Shown here: one piece after another, positions 21,389 to 33,453 of the stretch
How the letters are laid out: each line of letters starts with the position of its first letter
Numbering within the stretch: the stretch's first letter is position 1
Origin: Corbicula japonica
Taxonomy: Eukaryota; Mollusca; Bivalvia; Venerida; Cyrenidae
Assembly: GCA_038501625.1 (NCBI GenBank)
Contig: JAZAYU010000037.1
Location: forward strand, 4,216,001 to 4,280,000
DNA: 64,000 bases
Direction: 5' to 3'
The notes under the pieces: generated by a model
Seen by the model: only the letters and a program-made list of their open reading frames with translations
Database searches by the model: none
Told to the model about the DNA's origin: nothing
Made by a program: the position numbers and the translations under genes

Positions 21389-21954
21389 CAAAGTAAGAAC
21401 ATTTCTCAACAAGTGCTTCACAGGCGACTCTGATAGCTCTCTCCACAGTGTACAGTTAATGGCGACTTTGCAACGTGCTTAAATTTCTTTTTTGGTTATT
21501 TTATACCTGGTCAAAAAGGAGAATGTTTTAACGTTAGAAAATGCATTGACACCTTGTAATTTGAAAAGCGGAGTCGGAAGGGATTGCCTTCTCCTGACTG
21601 TATATTTGGATCAGTGATTTTGGGTACCGTACTCTAGCCTAATCAATATTGTCGGCTTTAAGTATTATATCTGTTCTACTGTGAAATTATGTTAATTATG
21701 TTGTTTTCTTGAGGGAGAAAGCGAGTATTTTATCGAGGATTTGTGATACAAACATTAATGACTAATGACATTTGTGTATATATTTGCACTTTTTATATAA
21801 ATGTTAAATTGTTTATTTTCAAAACTTGTTTTTGCTTGTGCATTTGTTTTGTAATATATGACTTGTTAAGGCTTGAGTTTATGTAATCGTTGAATATGTA
21901 TGAACATTCTTGAATAAATAGTGGCCATTGATTTAACTTATTCATACTGTATTA
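21389..21954. other. Non-coding, nothing recognised
   Basis: AT-rich spacer before the pyrimidine tract. No supported ORF or repeat. Confidence 0.3.
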
Positions 21955-22740
21955 TTATTGTGATTATTATTAGTTTTCTTCCTTTTCTTTTTTTCTTCGT
22001 CTTTGTATTTTTCTTCTCCTTTTTCACGTTTTTCTCCTTCTTTTTATTCTTCTTCGGCTTCTTCTTTTCTTCTCCTTCGGTTTCTTCTTATTCTCCTTCG
22101 GCTTCTTTTTTCTTCTTCTTCGGCTTCTTTTTCTTCGGCTTCTTTTTTCTTCTTCTTCGGCTTCTTCTTTTCTTCTCCTTCGGCTTTTTTTTCTCCTTCG
22201 GCTTCTTCATCTTCGGCTTCTTTTTCTTCTCCTTCGGCTTCTTCTCCTTCGGCTTCTTTCCCTTCGGCTTCTTCTCCTTCGGCTTCTTCTCCTTTGGCTT
22301 CTTCTTTTTTTCTTCTTCGGCTTCTTCTCCTTTGGCTTTTTCTTCGGCTCCTTCGGCTTCTTCTTTTTCTTCTCCTTCGGCTTCTTCTTCTTCTGCTTCT
22401 TCTTTTTCTTTTTCTTCGGCTTCATCTCCTTCGGCTTCTCCTTCGGCTTCTTCTTTTTCTTCTCCTTCCGCTTCTCCTTCGGCTTCTTCTTTTTCTTCTA
22501 CTTCGGCTTCTCCTTCGGCTTCTTCTCCTTCGGCTTCTTCTCCTTCGACTTCTTCTCCTTCGGCTTTTTCTTCGGCTTCGGTCCCTTCGGCTTCTTCTCC
22601 TTTGGCTTCTTCCTCTTCTTCTTCACCCTCAGCTTCTTCTTCTTTTTCTTCTCTGGCTTCTTTTTTCTTCTTCTCCTTCGGATTTTTCTTCTTCTTTTTC
22701 TTTTTCTTCGGCTTCGTCCTCTTCTTCTTCTCTTTCAACA
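21955..22740. repeat. ~780-bp polypyrimidine microsatellite (CTTCTCCTTCGG)n
   Basis: Almost uninterrupted C/T on the plus strand, with a G chiefly in CGG, built from CTTCTTCTCCTTCGG variants. The minus strand reads as open frames of Lys/Glu/Ala/Gly repeats (up to 281 codons, 22088-22933). The reverse-strand protein is interpreted as low-complexity read-through, since all frames on both strands stay open and no splice or promoter context is evident. Confidence 0.9.
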
Positions 22741-24291
22741 AAATATGTTGTCTGAAGCAAATTTTAAAATGTACTTGATGGAACATATTGAAACTTGGAA
22801 CCTTGCAAGAATTAATTCTGTGGACCACTTTGTTGCATAGTTGTCTCCTCTTATTTATTACGCAATTTTGTTCATGTAAAGGAGGCATAATGTCAAACGT
22901 AAGATTCATGCCCTTACATGAACATTCAGTCAAATCTGGATTTGAAAGTAACTTTTGAAATTGCCCAGGTTACCTGTTTGGTGATAATAAAAAGAGAAAA
23001 AAATGCATGTCAGGAAAAGCCAGTTTCAGAAGTCAAAGTCTCCTTCGCACTGCCAAAGGTAGAGAGTTTGGGTTTATAAAATGACCAATTTCAAGAACGA
23101 CACCAAACACAAGCGACGGCTTCTTCTCCTTCGACTTCTTCTCCTTCGGCTTTTTCTTCGGCTTCGGTCCCTTCGGCTTCTTCTCCTTTGGCTTCTTCCT
23201 CTTCTTCTTCACCCTCAGCTTCTTCTCCTTTTTTCTTCTCTGGCTTCTTTTTTTCTTCTTCTCCTTCGGATTTTTCTTCTTCTTTTTCTTTTTCTTCGGC
23301 TTCGTCCTCTTCTTCTTCTCTTTCCACAAAATATGTTGTCTGAAGCAAATTTAAAATGTACTTGATGGAACATATTGAAACTTGGAACCTTGCAAGAATT
23401 AATTCTGTGGACCACTTTGTTGCATAGTTGTCTCCTCTTATTTATTACGCAATTTTGTTCATGTAAAGGAGGCATAATGTCAAACGTAAGATTCATGCCC
23501 TTACATGAACATTCAGTCAAATCTGGATTTGAAAGTAACTTTTGAAATTGCCCAGGTTACCTGTTTGGTGATAATAAAAAGAGAAAAAAATGCATGTCAG
23601 GAAAAGCCAGTTTCAGAAGTCAAAGTCTCCTTCGCACTGCCAAAGGTAGAGAGTTTGGGTTTATAAAATGACCAATTTCAAGAACGACACCAAACACAAG
23701 CGACGGCTTCTTCTCCTTCGACTTCTTCTCCTTCGGCTTTTTCTTCGGCTTCGGTCCCTTCGGCTTCTTCTCCTTTGGCTTCTTCCTCTTCTTCTTCACC
23801 CTCAGCTTCTTCTCCTTTTTTCTTCTCTGGCTTCTTTTTTTCTTCTTCTCCTTCGGATTTTTCTTCTTCTTTTTCTTTTTCTTCGGCTTCGTCCTCTTCT
23901 TCTTCTCTTTCCACAAAATATGTTGTCTGAAGCAAATTTAAAATGTACTTGATGGAACATATTGAAACTTGGAACCTTGCAAGAATTAATTCTGTGGACC
24001 ACTTTGTTGCATAGTTGTCTCCTCTTATTTATTACGCAATTTTGTTCATGTAAAGGAGGCATAATGTCAAACGTAAGATTCATGCCCTTACATGAACATT
24101 CAGTCAAATCTGGATTTGAAAGTAACTTTTGAAATTGCCCAGGTTACCTGTTTGGTGATAATAAAAAGAGAAAAAAATGCATGTCAGGAAAAGCCAGTTT
24201 CAGAAGTCAAAGTCTCCTTCGCACTGCCAAAGGTAGAGAGTTTGGGTTTATAAAATGACCAATTTCAAGAACGACACCAAACACAAGCGAC
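22741..24291. repeat. 587-bp tandem duplication (about 2.6 units)
   Basis: A unit of about 385 bp of ordinary sequence (starting AAATATGTTGTCTGAAGC) plus about 200 bp of CTTCGG pyrimidine repeat occurs at 22741, 23329 and 23916. The second and third copies are offset by exactly 587 bp and look identical by eye. The third lacks the pyrimidine part and runs into GACGAAAAAGAGAGTCTGAG at 24290. The near-identity implies a recent duplication or an unstable locus whose copy number may be misassembled. Confidence 0.92.
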
Positions 24292-25474
24292 GAAAAAGAG
24301 AGTCTGAGGGGTCAGTGGTAAAACAAATTGCCACTAGGGTTTTAAACCAGGTTCTATGGGGCACCAACCTCACAATTGCCCCCAACAAAGTCTTCTCCGA
24401 CAAGGAAGATTCTTATGTTCTTTGTATAATGGAACCATTGATCATTACCTTGCAACGTCTTATGAACTAATTTTTTTGAAACTTGATTTGACCCATTTTA
24501 CTTTGCAAGCTTGCGATCGCTATTTTTATTAGCTATTGACTGATGTTTTTCGTGTTTCTTATTCATTGTTACAAGTGTCCATATTTCTTTAAGTCATATC
24601 CAACAGATTTTATACAAATTCTACCAAGTTATAAATAGATAAAGAAAATATTTGTCCGCAATTTATAGTAGTTTTATTTAAAATAAATGAAAATCCTGGA
24701 AAACACATGTTTGAAAATAGAACACTATATCGTCATTTAAAAAGAAATGGGTCTGGAAGTGAAAGCCAGCGTTTCCTTCGATGCAGTTGTTGTGGAGTCG
24801 TCGTCATGGTTTGTTGCCTAACAGCAAGGTAAAGGTCAATGAAAAAAATTGTTGCCCGAATCATATCGGCGCAGATCCTCAAAGAATCACACAAATGTTC
24901 ATTTTTTTTTAAATTATTCCTTGAAATATCATCAACCAAAGTTATTCAAACCTCGTCGTTTCGTGAAAACGCCGTCAGTGCCATGGTATGTTTCCATGTA
25001 CGGAGGACCTTATTCTCTTCTTCTAACTTGCTAGTCCTTGTTAATGTCGTATTGCATGTGAATGTTTCTTGGATGACCCTACATCAAAAATGTCCAAGCC
25101 ATGTTATTTCGTAAAAAGATATCTTCACTAGAAATGGGATTATTGCAATAATAAATAAATAGCTTTCTTCTTAGAAACCGCATAGGATAGAGCTAAAATG
25201 TTTAATGGATATTCAGGTGAGCGTTTCAGAGCTGTCAAATGTCTCTTGTTAATTTGCGTAAGTGTTACGATGAGCTGTTGTCGTTGATGACATTTCTCAA
25301 ACACTGCTGACACATTTCTTGTATGTTCCTGTAGGCAAGTATAAGGAGAAGATAAAATGGGGAAAATGAAAACAATTAACACTTCCTTCCTTTGATGTTA
25401 GTTAAGACATACTGTAGAACTACCTAGCCTTGCAATGTCATTTTAATTATGTATATATCTCTCTCCCCTCTGTT
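24292..25474. other. Non-coding; one half of a diverged local duplication
   Basis: 24685-24835 (TTTGAAAATAGAACAC...GAAAGCCAGCGTTTCCTTCG) resembles 25705-25835. The frame 24255-24470 continues the tail of the tandem unit and has no recognisable product. Confidence 0.35.
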
Positions 25475-25545
25475 CGCCATTTCAGCCAATCGGATGCTTG
25501 AGATTTGAGACTGGTTTCCATGCTCAGTGTTATAACCTTGGGCAT
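25475..25545. mobile_element. Palindromic MITE H4, single right arm
   Basis: Only one arm remains: CGCCATTTCAGCCAATCGGA, then TTGAGACTGGTTTCCATGC and TATAACCTTGGGCA. The left arm is absent, replaced by CT-rich sequence. Confidence 0.8.
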
Positions 25546-26083
25546 TGTTCTCCTATCTAAACTTTTGTCAACCAAGCGTAAATGAGTACGTTCATAAAGG
25601 TAAGTGGCCAACGGCATTTAAGGGAAAGTCATCCTTTGCAATACGGTCTCATCCTGCTGTCAATACATAATGTATTCATTGATCCTAACAATGTCTTTTA
25701 ATTACAGCTACTGAAAATGCCGAGAGAACAAACGTTTAGAAAATAGCACCGTATCATCGTTAATCAGCGAGTTTTGTCTGAGATCTCTCGGAGAAGCTGG
25801 CATTTCCTTTGAGCTCATTGTTTCATTTTCTAATTACGAGAGGATTTTTTGGTCCGTCTAGCGGAAATTATGTGAAACGTTGTCATAGTAATTTTCTAGA
25901 TGAATAACATTCAAAGAGAAGCATCAATTTCTGTTTTCAGAGTTAACGATTCTATTTAAGGTACTCCATGTGAAGCATCTATCCTGTTGCTTCAACAACA
26001 AGGAAGATGTGCAATGTAAAAGAACAAGAATTTTCCATTTCATAAGTTTAGGTAAATACACTCTTTCTGTACGCAGAAATATT
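25546..26083. other. Non-coding; second half of a diverged local duplication
   Basis: 25705-25835 (AACGTTTAGAAAATAGCACC...GAAGCTGGCATTTCCTTTGA) parallels 24685-24835. No ORF. Confidence 0.35.
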
Positions 26084-26087
26084 TTAA

Positions 26088-26481
26088 CCCTTTACTCCAT
26101 ATAAACTTGTTTTATCGCGTGTGCGACCAGTGTCGATCAATATCAGCCGGCGCATCCCTGCCATCTGACCTGGATCTACACTGTTCGCATAGTGGACAGA
26201 AATAACCTAATAAATCAAGAGCCATCAGTGCAGAACTTGATCAGATGGCAGGTATGTGGCAGGTATGAGTCGGCTGATCAGGGTTGAAGGTTATAAAACT
26301 GAGTTTGGAAACCAGTCTCAAATCTCAAGCATCTGATTGGCTGAAATGGCGACCAGTCGCCATTTCAGCCAATCAGATGCTTGAGATTTGAGACTGGTTT
26401 CCATGCTCAGTTTTATAACGTTGGGCACAGGATATCAACTGTTCGCCCATGAGATAACAGCCTTATCCTATGTAGTGAAGG
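26088..26481. mobile_element. piggyBac-like MITE with nested palindromic element
   Basis: TTAA at 26084-26087 followed by CCCTTTACTCCATATAAAC. The right end is degraded (CTATGTAGTGAAGG then TTTC). It is interrupted at CGGCTGATCAG by the palindrome at 26282-26427 and continues with GATATCAACTGTTCGCCCAT. A short internal duplication (GGCAGGTATG twice, 26247-26269) is private to this copy. Confidence 0.72.
26282..26427. mobile_element. 146-bp palindromic MITE H5, intact
   Basis: Exactly 146 bp between CAG (26279-26281) and CAG (26428-26430). Subfamily-A arms (AAGGTTATAAAACTGAG) meet at ATGGCGACCAGTCGCCAT. Outer ends are asymmetric: GGTTGAAGG left, CAACGTTATAA/GTTGGGCA right. Homologous uninterrupted copies of the host MITE read GATCTGGATC here, so the target was a CWG triplet. 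Confidence 0.9.
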
Positions 26482-26485
26482 TTTC

Positions 26486-29404
26486 TGTCCTAAATGTTTT
26501 GCTTTTAATATCCGGTATTTTTAAAGAAGACTTAGTCATGGCATACTTAGAAGTTCGATGCACATGCAAAAAGGAATATTTTACATGTGTGACTATATGG
26601 TACAAAGAAGGAAAATACCACTATTCTTGTATTTCCTTTTTCCTTTTGATTAAATCTTTTACTATTAAGGAAATAAAATATAAAGGAATGCATTAAAACA
26701 ACACAAATTTTCGAAAAAAAAAAACCTTTCTGACCTACAATATCAAAAATAGAGATTTTGTATATCAAGAATATTTGCACTAAGTGGCGAGGATGGTTGA
26801 TTTTGAGGAAGTTCCGGATTTTGTTTTGTACAGACTATATTGAAGAATTTCGAAATTACAGCTCGGTATGATACTGCTGAAAATATCCGTAAGTTCTTTT
26901 TACTATTTACAGTGACAGATCACATTGATTCATATTTATAAATCTTACTTCTTCGGCATATTTCAAAGAAACATACGAGAAGACATCCGTGAAGGTAGAC
27001 GCTGTTAAGATCTCTCAAGTTTTCAGAATATATTATACACTTACTTGACCGATTTTGCCATAGAACATTACTATTAAATTGCTACTATCACGGAAGTGTT
27101 TTTCCTCATTCATATTTTATGTGCCAAAACAACATCGAAAAATGACTTACTATAGCAAACATGCTGTAGAAATATTTAAGTTAAAATGAACACGTGGAGT
27201 TTGCGTGATAGTTATTATTCGCCCTCTTTATTGTCAGATTATGAATTTATTATCACAAAAAATTATACATTACCTTAAAAACAAATTGTTAAAACTCCAT
27301 TTTAAAAGACGTGTTCATGTGTGTATTATTGTTATCGAAAAGACGGAGACTGTTTGACTCTTAAATGATTGTTAAAACTTCTTTTGGTTTTGCTAACCAT
27401 GGCTTTCCCATAATTTCGTTGACACCACGGTGCGGTGCATAAGCGTGATGTTATTTCGTTGACACCATGGTGCGGTGCGCAACGCTACGCCAAAGTTGGG
27501 ATTCTACCCGCAGTGCATTCCGTTTGCCATTGACACGTACCAATGCAGTGCACTTTGGTTTTATATTCCTTAACCCTAATGAATTTTTTTGACGCTGCCA
27601 ACTTCAGACCGCTAGGCTACTAACTTCAGGCTGCTAGTCTGCCAGACTGCTAAATTCAGGATGTTAAACTGCCAGGCTGCTAGGCTGCAAGGCTGCCAAC
27701 TTCACGAACAATTATTTTCTATAACAATATTTGCCCTTTTTGAATAGTTTTATGTTCGCCTTGTACGATTTGTTTCCCCTTTCCCATATTAAGATTTTGT
27801 TGAACATTTTATTCCGATTTCCTAAGCAATGCTCTGGAATATTGTAAAGTTGTCTGAGTGTGACATTTAACAAGATTAAAATTCCTTAAAAATATATCCA
27901 CACGCAACTTGATGACGCTTCTGAAATGTCAGTTTCTTTTGCCAAGCAAACGAATTTAAGCTCTTTCCAAGACTGATTTTTTGTTCATTTGGTGTACATT
28001 TACCTTGTAAACCTGAGTTATTTTTGTTAAATACATTTAGAATCGTAGTTTTTATTTTATTTTTGATTGTATGTCTATTTTCTAGTGCACAGAGATCAGT
28101 TCTAGATGGAAGTTTTTGTTTACAGTAAGTGACCGTTAGGTAAAGCATAAGAAACGGACCTGTTTAACCCGTGTCAACATAAGTGGTGTTTGATTTAGCA
28201 TTTGTGGACACTGAAAGCTGTGGTTACAGTAAGAAGTACTACTTATAATGCTTTAGTTGCACGGCACGTCGGCTTTTAAGTTTTAGTTCGTTAAAAATGG
28301 ACAAACTTAATCCTTTACACTATGTGATATAGTTGTTATCTATGTAGACATTCGTGTCAATGAATTTCACAGACGGGTACTTTATTGCTAGTTTATCCCC
28401 TTAGTTACTTTGATCGACTATTTGAAAACAAAAGATAAACATGCTGTCAAATATACTCAATTTGATGCATTTAAAGCTTTCGTGCAAAAGCTAACATTAC
28501 ACAATAACGTCTACAGCCATGGAATCAGGAACTCGTCCCGTATCGATGAGTTTTAATCGCCCACCTTAAATGCTTCTCTTTATGCAAAACATCCCGGCAC
28601 AGAAAAAGCATTGTATTATATTCTTACATCGTCTAGCAATTCCACTTTTCCTTGATCCTTGGGAATACGGCTAAATTCCTAAATATTGATTCTTGTATTT
28701 GGATAATTGGTTTGAGACCTCGCCGTGAAATAGCATACGTCCGCTGTAAAAACCTCATTACTTTCGCTAGAAAGCTTAGACTCTTTTAAGCTCCAGAGTT
28801 CATAATCACAAAACCTGTGTTAATAGACTGAAACCAGAAGATTTCTAGCAACAAAAGCTCTGGAGTCGTTCAATTAATATAAGAGAGGATATTTTCTACG
28901 CTAATATACTAATGCAAACGGAAATCGTTAGTACTTGAACGAAGACGAATACTGATTGTCTCCCTTGCACTATAAAACTGATCATAACCTTGACGTCGTG
29001 GTTGCAGAATGAAACTCCACTAGCTATCATTAATAAGAAAGTACCATTGGTTAAACAACAGAAGTGGTCATTAGATCAGCTATCGGTATTGTTTTGTATA
29101 CATCTTTGTTTTTCAAACAAACATCTTCGACTGTAAATATTACTATTTAAATCATACATGCTCAACAGTCAACAGTCGCTGTGCGTTGAACATAACCATT
29201 TGTGGGTGTGCTTCAATGTTCTTTTGTAAAATAAAACAACTGAACTTAATGATGTAGCTAACGAGGTTATCAGTAATACGATAGGTTTTCTAGAAATTAA
29301 AAATATTTTAGGAAATTTGACAAAAGTAAAATTTGGAGTACAAATAAAATGAAAAACCAGAACATTATGGTGCAAGGAAAACAGAATCTGATGGTCTTAA
29401 CAAA
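26486..29404. other. Non-coding; small local duplications only
   Basis: 27411-27475 contains a ~40-bp direct repeat (ATTTCGTTGACACCAYGGTG). 27604-27712 has irregular GGCTGCTAG-type repeats. 28500-29050 is less repetitive and could be regulatory. No supported gene. Confidence 0.3.
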
Positions 29405-29407
29405 CAG

Positions 29408-29553
29408 AGCTAAAGGTTATAAAACTGAGCATGGAAACCAGTCTCAAATCTCAAGCATCTGATTGGCTGAAATGGCGACTGGTCGCCATTTCAGCCAATC
29501 AGATGCTTGAGATTTGAGACTGGTTTCCATGCTCAGTTTTATAACCTTGGGCA
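29408..29553. mobile_element. 146-bp palindromic MITE H6, intact
   Basis: Lies between CAG (29405-29407) and CTG (29554-29556). The arms match almost perfectly outside the last few bases (AGCTAAAGG at left, CCTTGGGCA at right). Centre ATGGCGACTGGTCGCCAT. Confidence 0.92.
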
Positions 29554-29556
29554 CTG

Positions 29557-31271
29557 GAAAACTTCGTCGCTCTGTTTTAAAAACAATGGTAATTATTAGG
29601 TAACATGCTATTAAATCATGTGGCAAATGGAATAAGAGCATAGAATCCATTGATATTAAATAATTACTAAATGTACATCAAAGTTTTAGACCGTTGTATG
29701 ACAAGTTTATGTGTTAAATATGCCTCTTTATATTTGCCAAAATCCATCTGGTTTACTTGGAAATGCAAACTTCTAACATTATAAATAATTTGGATGCTTG
29801 AAGACAATTCTTGAAATGTATGTCGTCATCTGAAAGCATATCTTTTGCCATAATTATCGTATCGACTAGTCCTAAGTTTTACGCCCAACACATCTTGTTC
29901 AAAGGAAAGTAGTCGGTAATTACCTTCCAATCTGAAGAGTCTAATTATGCGCCCGTATGAGAACGCAGACGTTTGGTGGCGCTTTAGCAGTTTTTCTGTG
30001 GCGCCATTGAGGAAATTTAACAAGTTCTTAGATTTTCTTAGGTCTGTAGAATCTCAAGTTTCAATTTCTTATCACTCGATGTCACTTTAAATAAAGATGA
30101 ACATTGTTATTATCCTTTCACTTATTTCTGTTCCTATCAGAAACGGGTTGTTCGTTAGAGCATTAAAACGGTTTAACAATTTTTACATGTATAAAAAGTA
30201 ACAGATTACTAATTTTGTTTTTGCATGTTTATGTTTGTATAAGTGAATAAAACAGTTCGTTTTTCTGAAAATCTGTTTGGTAGGACTTCTCTGTAGATCT
30301 TTCACTTGCAAATGGCTTAACGGATAGTTGGATATAAGCTTATTTCAAATTATTAAATGAAAGTCATTTATCTTAAGATCTTAAGCGCTATTGCTCAATA
30401 AATGCAAAGATATCTTCTGAAAAGCCGAATTCTGGCCACCCGCAACCCACCTACATCCCGCTCTTGTCGTTTATGTTATATATTTTTTTAAATCTCGACT
30501 TTCTGGCGAAAAGTTTCTCCATTATTTACTGTTTTTCTCTACGCCTTAACTCAAACTTTACGTTCAGTTGTAATTTTTTAATTTAATTGTCAATTTTGTC
30601 ATCCGCCAGTGTAGGATCGAAATTCGACCAAGAATTTGCAATAGTCTGTAAAGACTTAAAACACAGCGTACATATTTATAGGGCTTATAAACGTTTTAAA
30701 CAATATAACAAATATGTGGACTATTCCATTTATCTGCAAAATCAGGACTCCGAAATGAAAGAATACAAAATGTGGAAAAACTCAAGCATACCTGCGCAAA
30801 ACAATGCAAATTAAAATCACATTTATACTACAACCGAGGTAAAAAGATCACAATACAAAAGTCTGTTTATACAAGGTGTTAGTCTTATACAATTGGATAG
30901 GTCAGTTATTTCAGTCAGTTGGAAAATGCTACGAATCGAACAGATATTATCAGTTAATATTCTATATTTATACGTTTTTTTTCATATTTAAGGTATTTAA
31001 TTTTAGTTTACGAAGATATATTTATATGCCGTTGCCTCACATTGTCATTTTCTCTGCAGGGCTACATAATTACAATGGAATTCATTACATTTACTTCTAC
31101 TAACATTATTCAGCGGTTGTATGTGATTTTATTAAATTAGTTTACTACTTCGTACTTTTTCCAGCAGTAGTCCGAAGCAGAAGAATCCTCCACTCCAATC
31201 TATTGCCATACCAACTAGTACATTCCATGTAAATCACTATGAGTCGTTGAACAAATCGTCATATTTAAATC
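29557..31271. other. Non-coding, nothing recognised
   Basis: AT-rich. Short frames at 29826-30023 (minus), 30587-30814 and 30876-31103 have no recognisable products or splice context. Confidence 0.3.
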
Positions 31272-31274
31272 CAG

Positions 31275-31420
31275 TGCCCAAGATCATAAAACTAAATCTG
31301 GAGATCAGTCTCAAATCTCAAGCATCTTATTGGCTGAAATGGCGACCAGTCGCCATTTCAGCCAATCAGATCCTTGAGATTTGAGACTGATCTCAAAACT
31401 TAGTTTTTTGATCGTGGGCA
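31275..31420. mobile_element. 146-bp palindromic MITE H7 (subfamily B)
   Basis: Between CAG (31272-31274) and CTG (31421-31423). Both arms carry the subfamily-B sequence (GATCATAAAACTAAATCTGG; right arm partly changed, TCAAAACTTAGTTTTTTGAT). Same length and centre as H1. Confidence 0.9.
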
Positions 31421-31452
31421 CTGCTTACTATTATTCAGATTCCTTACTCACA

Positions 31453-32235
31453 CAGTTACGAGTATTAACAATATATTAAATAGCAATATTATCTATGTTT
31501 TGTACTGATCCATACATCTAACCTAACATGACTATAATTTTATGTCCCTACAGTTACAAGTATTAACAAAATATTAAATAGCAATATTATCTATGTTTTG
31601 TACTGATCCAAACATCTAACCTAACATGACTATAATTTTATGTCCCTACAGTTACGAGTATTAACAAAATATTCAATAGCAATATTATCTATGTTTTGTA
31701 CTGATCCAAACATCTAACCTAACATGACTATAATTTTATGTCCCTACTGTTACGAGTATTAACAAAATATTTAATAGCAATATTATCTATGTTTTGTACT
31801 GATCCAAACATCTAACCTAACATGACTAATTTTATGTCCCTACAGTTACGAGTATTAACAAAATATTCAATAGCAATATTATCTATGTTTTGTACTGATC
31901 CAAACATCTAACCCTAACATGACTATAATTTTATGTCCCTACAGTTACGAGTATTAACAAAATATTCAATAGCAATATTATCTATGTTTTGTACTGATCC
32001 AAACATCTAACCTAACATGACTATAATTTTATGTCCCTACAGTTACGAGTATTAACAAAATATTTAATAGCAATATTATCTATGTTTTGTACTGATCCAA
32101 ACATCTAACCTAACATGAATATAATTTTATGTCCCTACAGTTACGAATATTAACAAAATATTCAATAGCAATATTATCTATGTTTTGTACTGATCCAAAC
32201 ATCTAACCTAACATGACTATAATTTTGTGTCCCTA
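31453..32235 (+). repeat. 98-bp tandem array, 8 units
   Basis: Units begin CAGTTACGAGTATTAAC at 31453, 31551, 31649, 31747, 31843, 31942, 32040 and 32138, so spacing is 96-99 bp. Each ends ...ATGACTATAATTTTATGTCC. Identity is very high, differing by single substitutions or 1-3 bp indels. There are no unique spacers, so it is a minisatellite and not a CRISPR-type array. It begins about 30 bp after palindrome H7. Confidence 0.95.
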
Positions 32236-33450
32236 CATTACATCGGTAAGTAAAGAGCCACGTGATAATATAATACATATTTATTTTCGATAGCAAATCA
32301 AGGTATAATGTTGATATTTTAGTGATTTCACACTTCAAATTGCCAATGTAAATATGATTAGAGACATTTTTTTGTGTAACAGCATTTTGTTTTTAAATTT
32401 TCTACGCATACATAAACATGTGACTTTCTAATTATCTTTTTCAGATATACTAGTAAATGAAATGCTCAATAACCAGGAATTATTTTGCGAAGAAATATTG
32501 GCATTTATGCAAGTTCTGCAATTTCTTTAGAAACCTTTCGTTACTTTTTTAAGACAATGAGTTAAAATATTTTAATCCAACTGTTCATTCAAAGAACACA
32601 TTTGTGAAACCTTACATTCAATGGAAAGGATAATAATTGAAAAATCAATAAAATCTAACATTATTTTTTCCTAAATTTATAAAGGGTAATGATTTGTGTG
32701 GGAGCGGATGGTGGAGGATATCAAGGTAAATGGTTACTGTTGCGTGGTGTGTGGTGGGGTCCAATTAAATGGTTACTAGTACTGTTTTGAATCATTTGAA
32801 GAATATTCCCCAATACACAACTCTCGGTCACGATATAATTGGGAAGTTAGTATTATAGATCAATAAATGCTGTAAACTGATGTTCTACTCTACAAACACA
32901 CGATTATCATTCCGGTGACACCAGAGGTAAAATGTTCACACCACCTACATTTCTAGTAGCTTATTTCACTTCTTCAGTTGAATTATCTCATCTTTCGTTT
33001 CGATGTCTGCTTCCTAATTTAAGGTGGATGGACACGTTGCTCAGCCATTTTGACGTCAAAAATTAAATATTGCCAAAATCTTATGAAATTTTGTCAGAAT
33101 AATTAGGAAGGATCGCTTTATTGAAATATGCAAAACATTCCCACTTGCCAACGACGGTAATTGAAAAACAACGCCATATATCGAGGCATCCTAATTTTCG
33201 CCATTTTTCCCGAAACCTAAAGATTTAACTATGTAGTTTACGCCAAAATGATACGAAATTTGCCTTGAATGTGCACCGGTACCAGTATAATATGATTTTA
33301 ATTAAATCTTTGAATTGAGACATTCTATGTTCTTGAAATATCATAATAATCTGCGACACGCGAGCTTTTTGGGCACTGTTTTAGCGTACCCCTACATAGC
33401 ACACTGACAGACGCCGTTACTGTTTTACACATATCTGTTTAAGGACATTA
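32236..33450. other. Non-coding, nothing recognised
   Basis: AT-rich; no ORF, RNA gene or repeat supported. Confidence 0.3.
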
Positions 33451-33453
33451 TAG

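Noticed and set aside
23033..24107. Repeated identical frames at 23033-23365, 23620-23952 and 23215-24107 as paralogous genes
   Set aside because: They repeat because the underlying DNA is a 587-bp tandem duplication; the peptides are low-complexity Lys/Glu or Leu/Arg runs.
26388..26696. Two frames starting with the same peptide MRLVSMLSFITLGT (26388-26696 plus; 59464-59676 minus)
   Set aside because: The shared start comes from the right arm of palindromic MITEs H5 and H17, not from related genes.
31453..32235. CRISPR-like array
   Set aside because: Units are contiguous 98-bp tandem copies with no unique spacers, in a eukaryotic genome.
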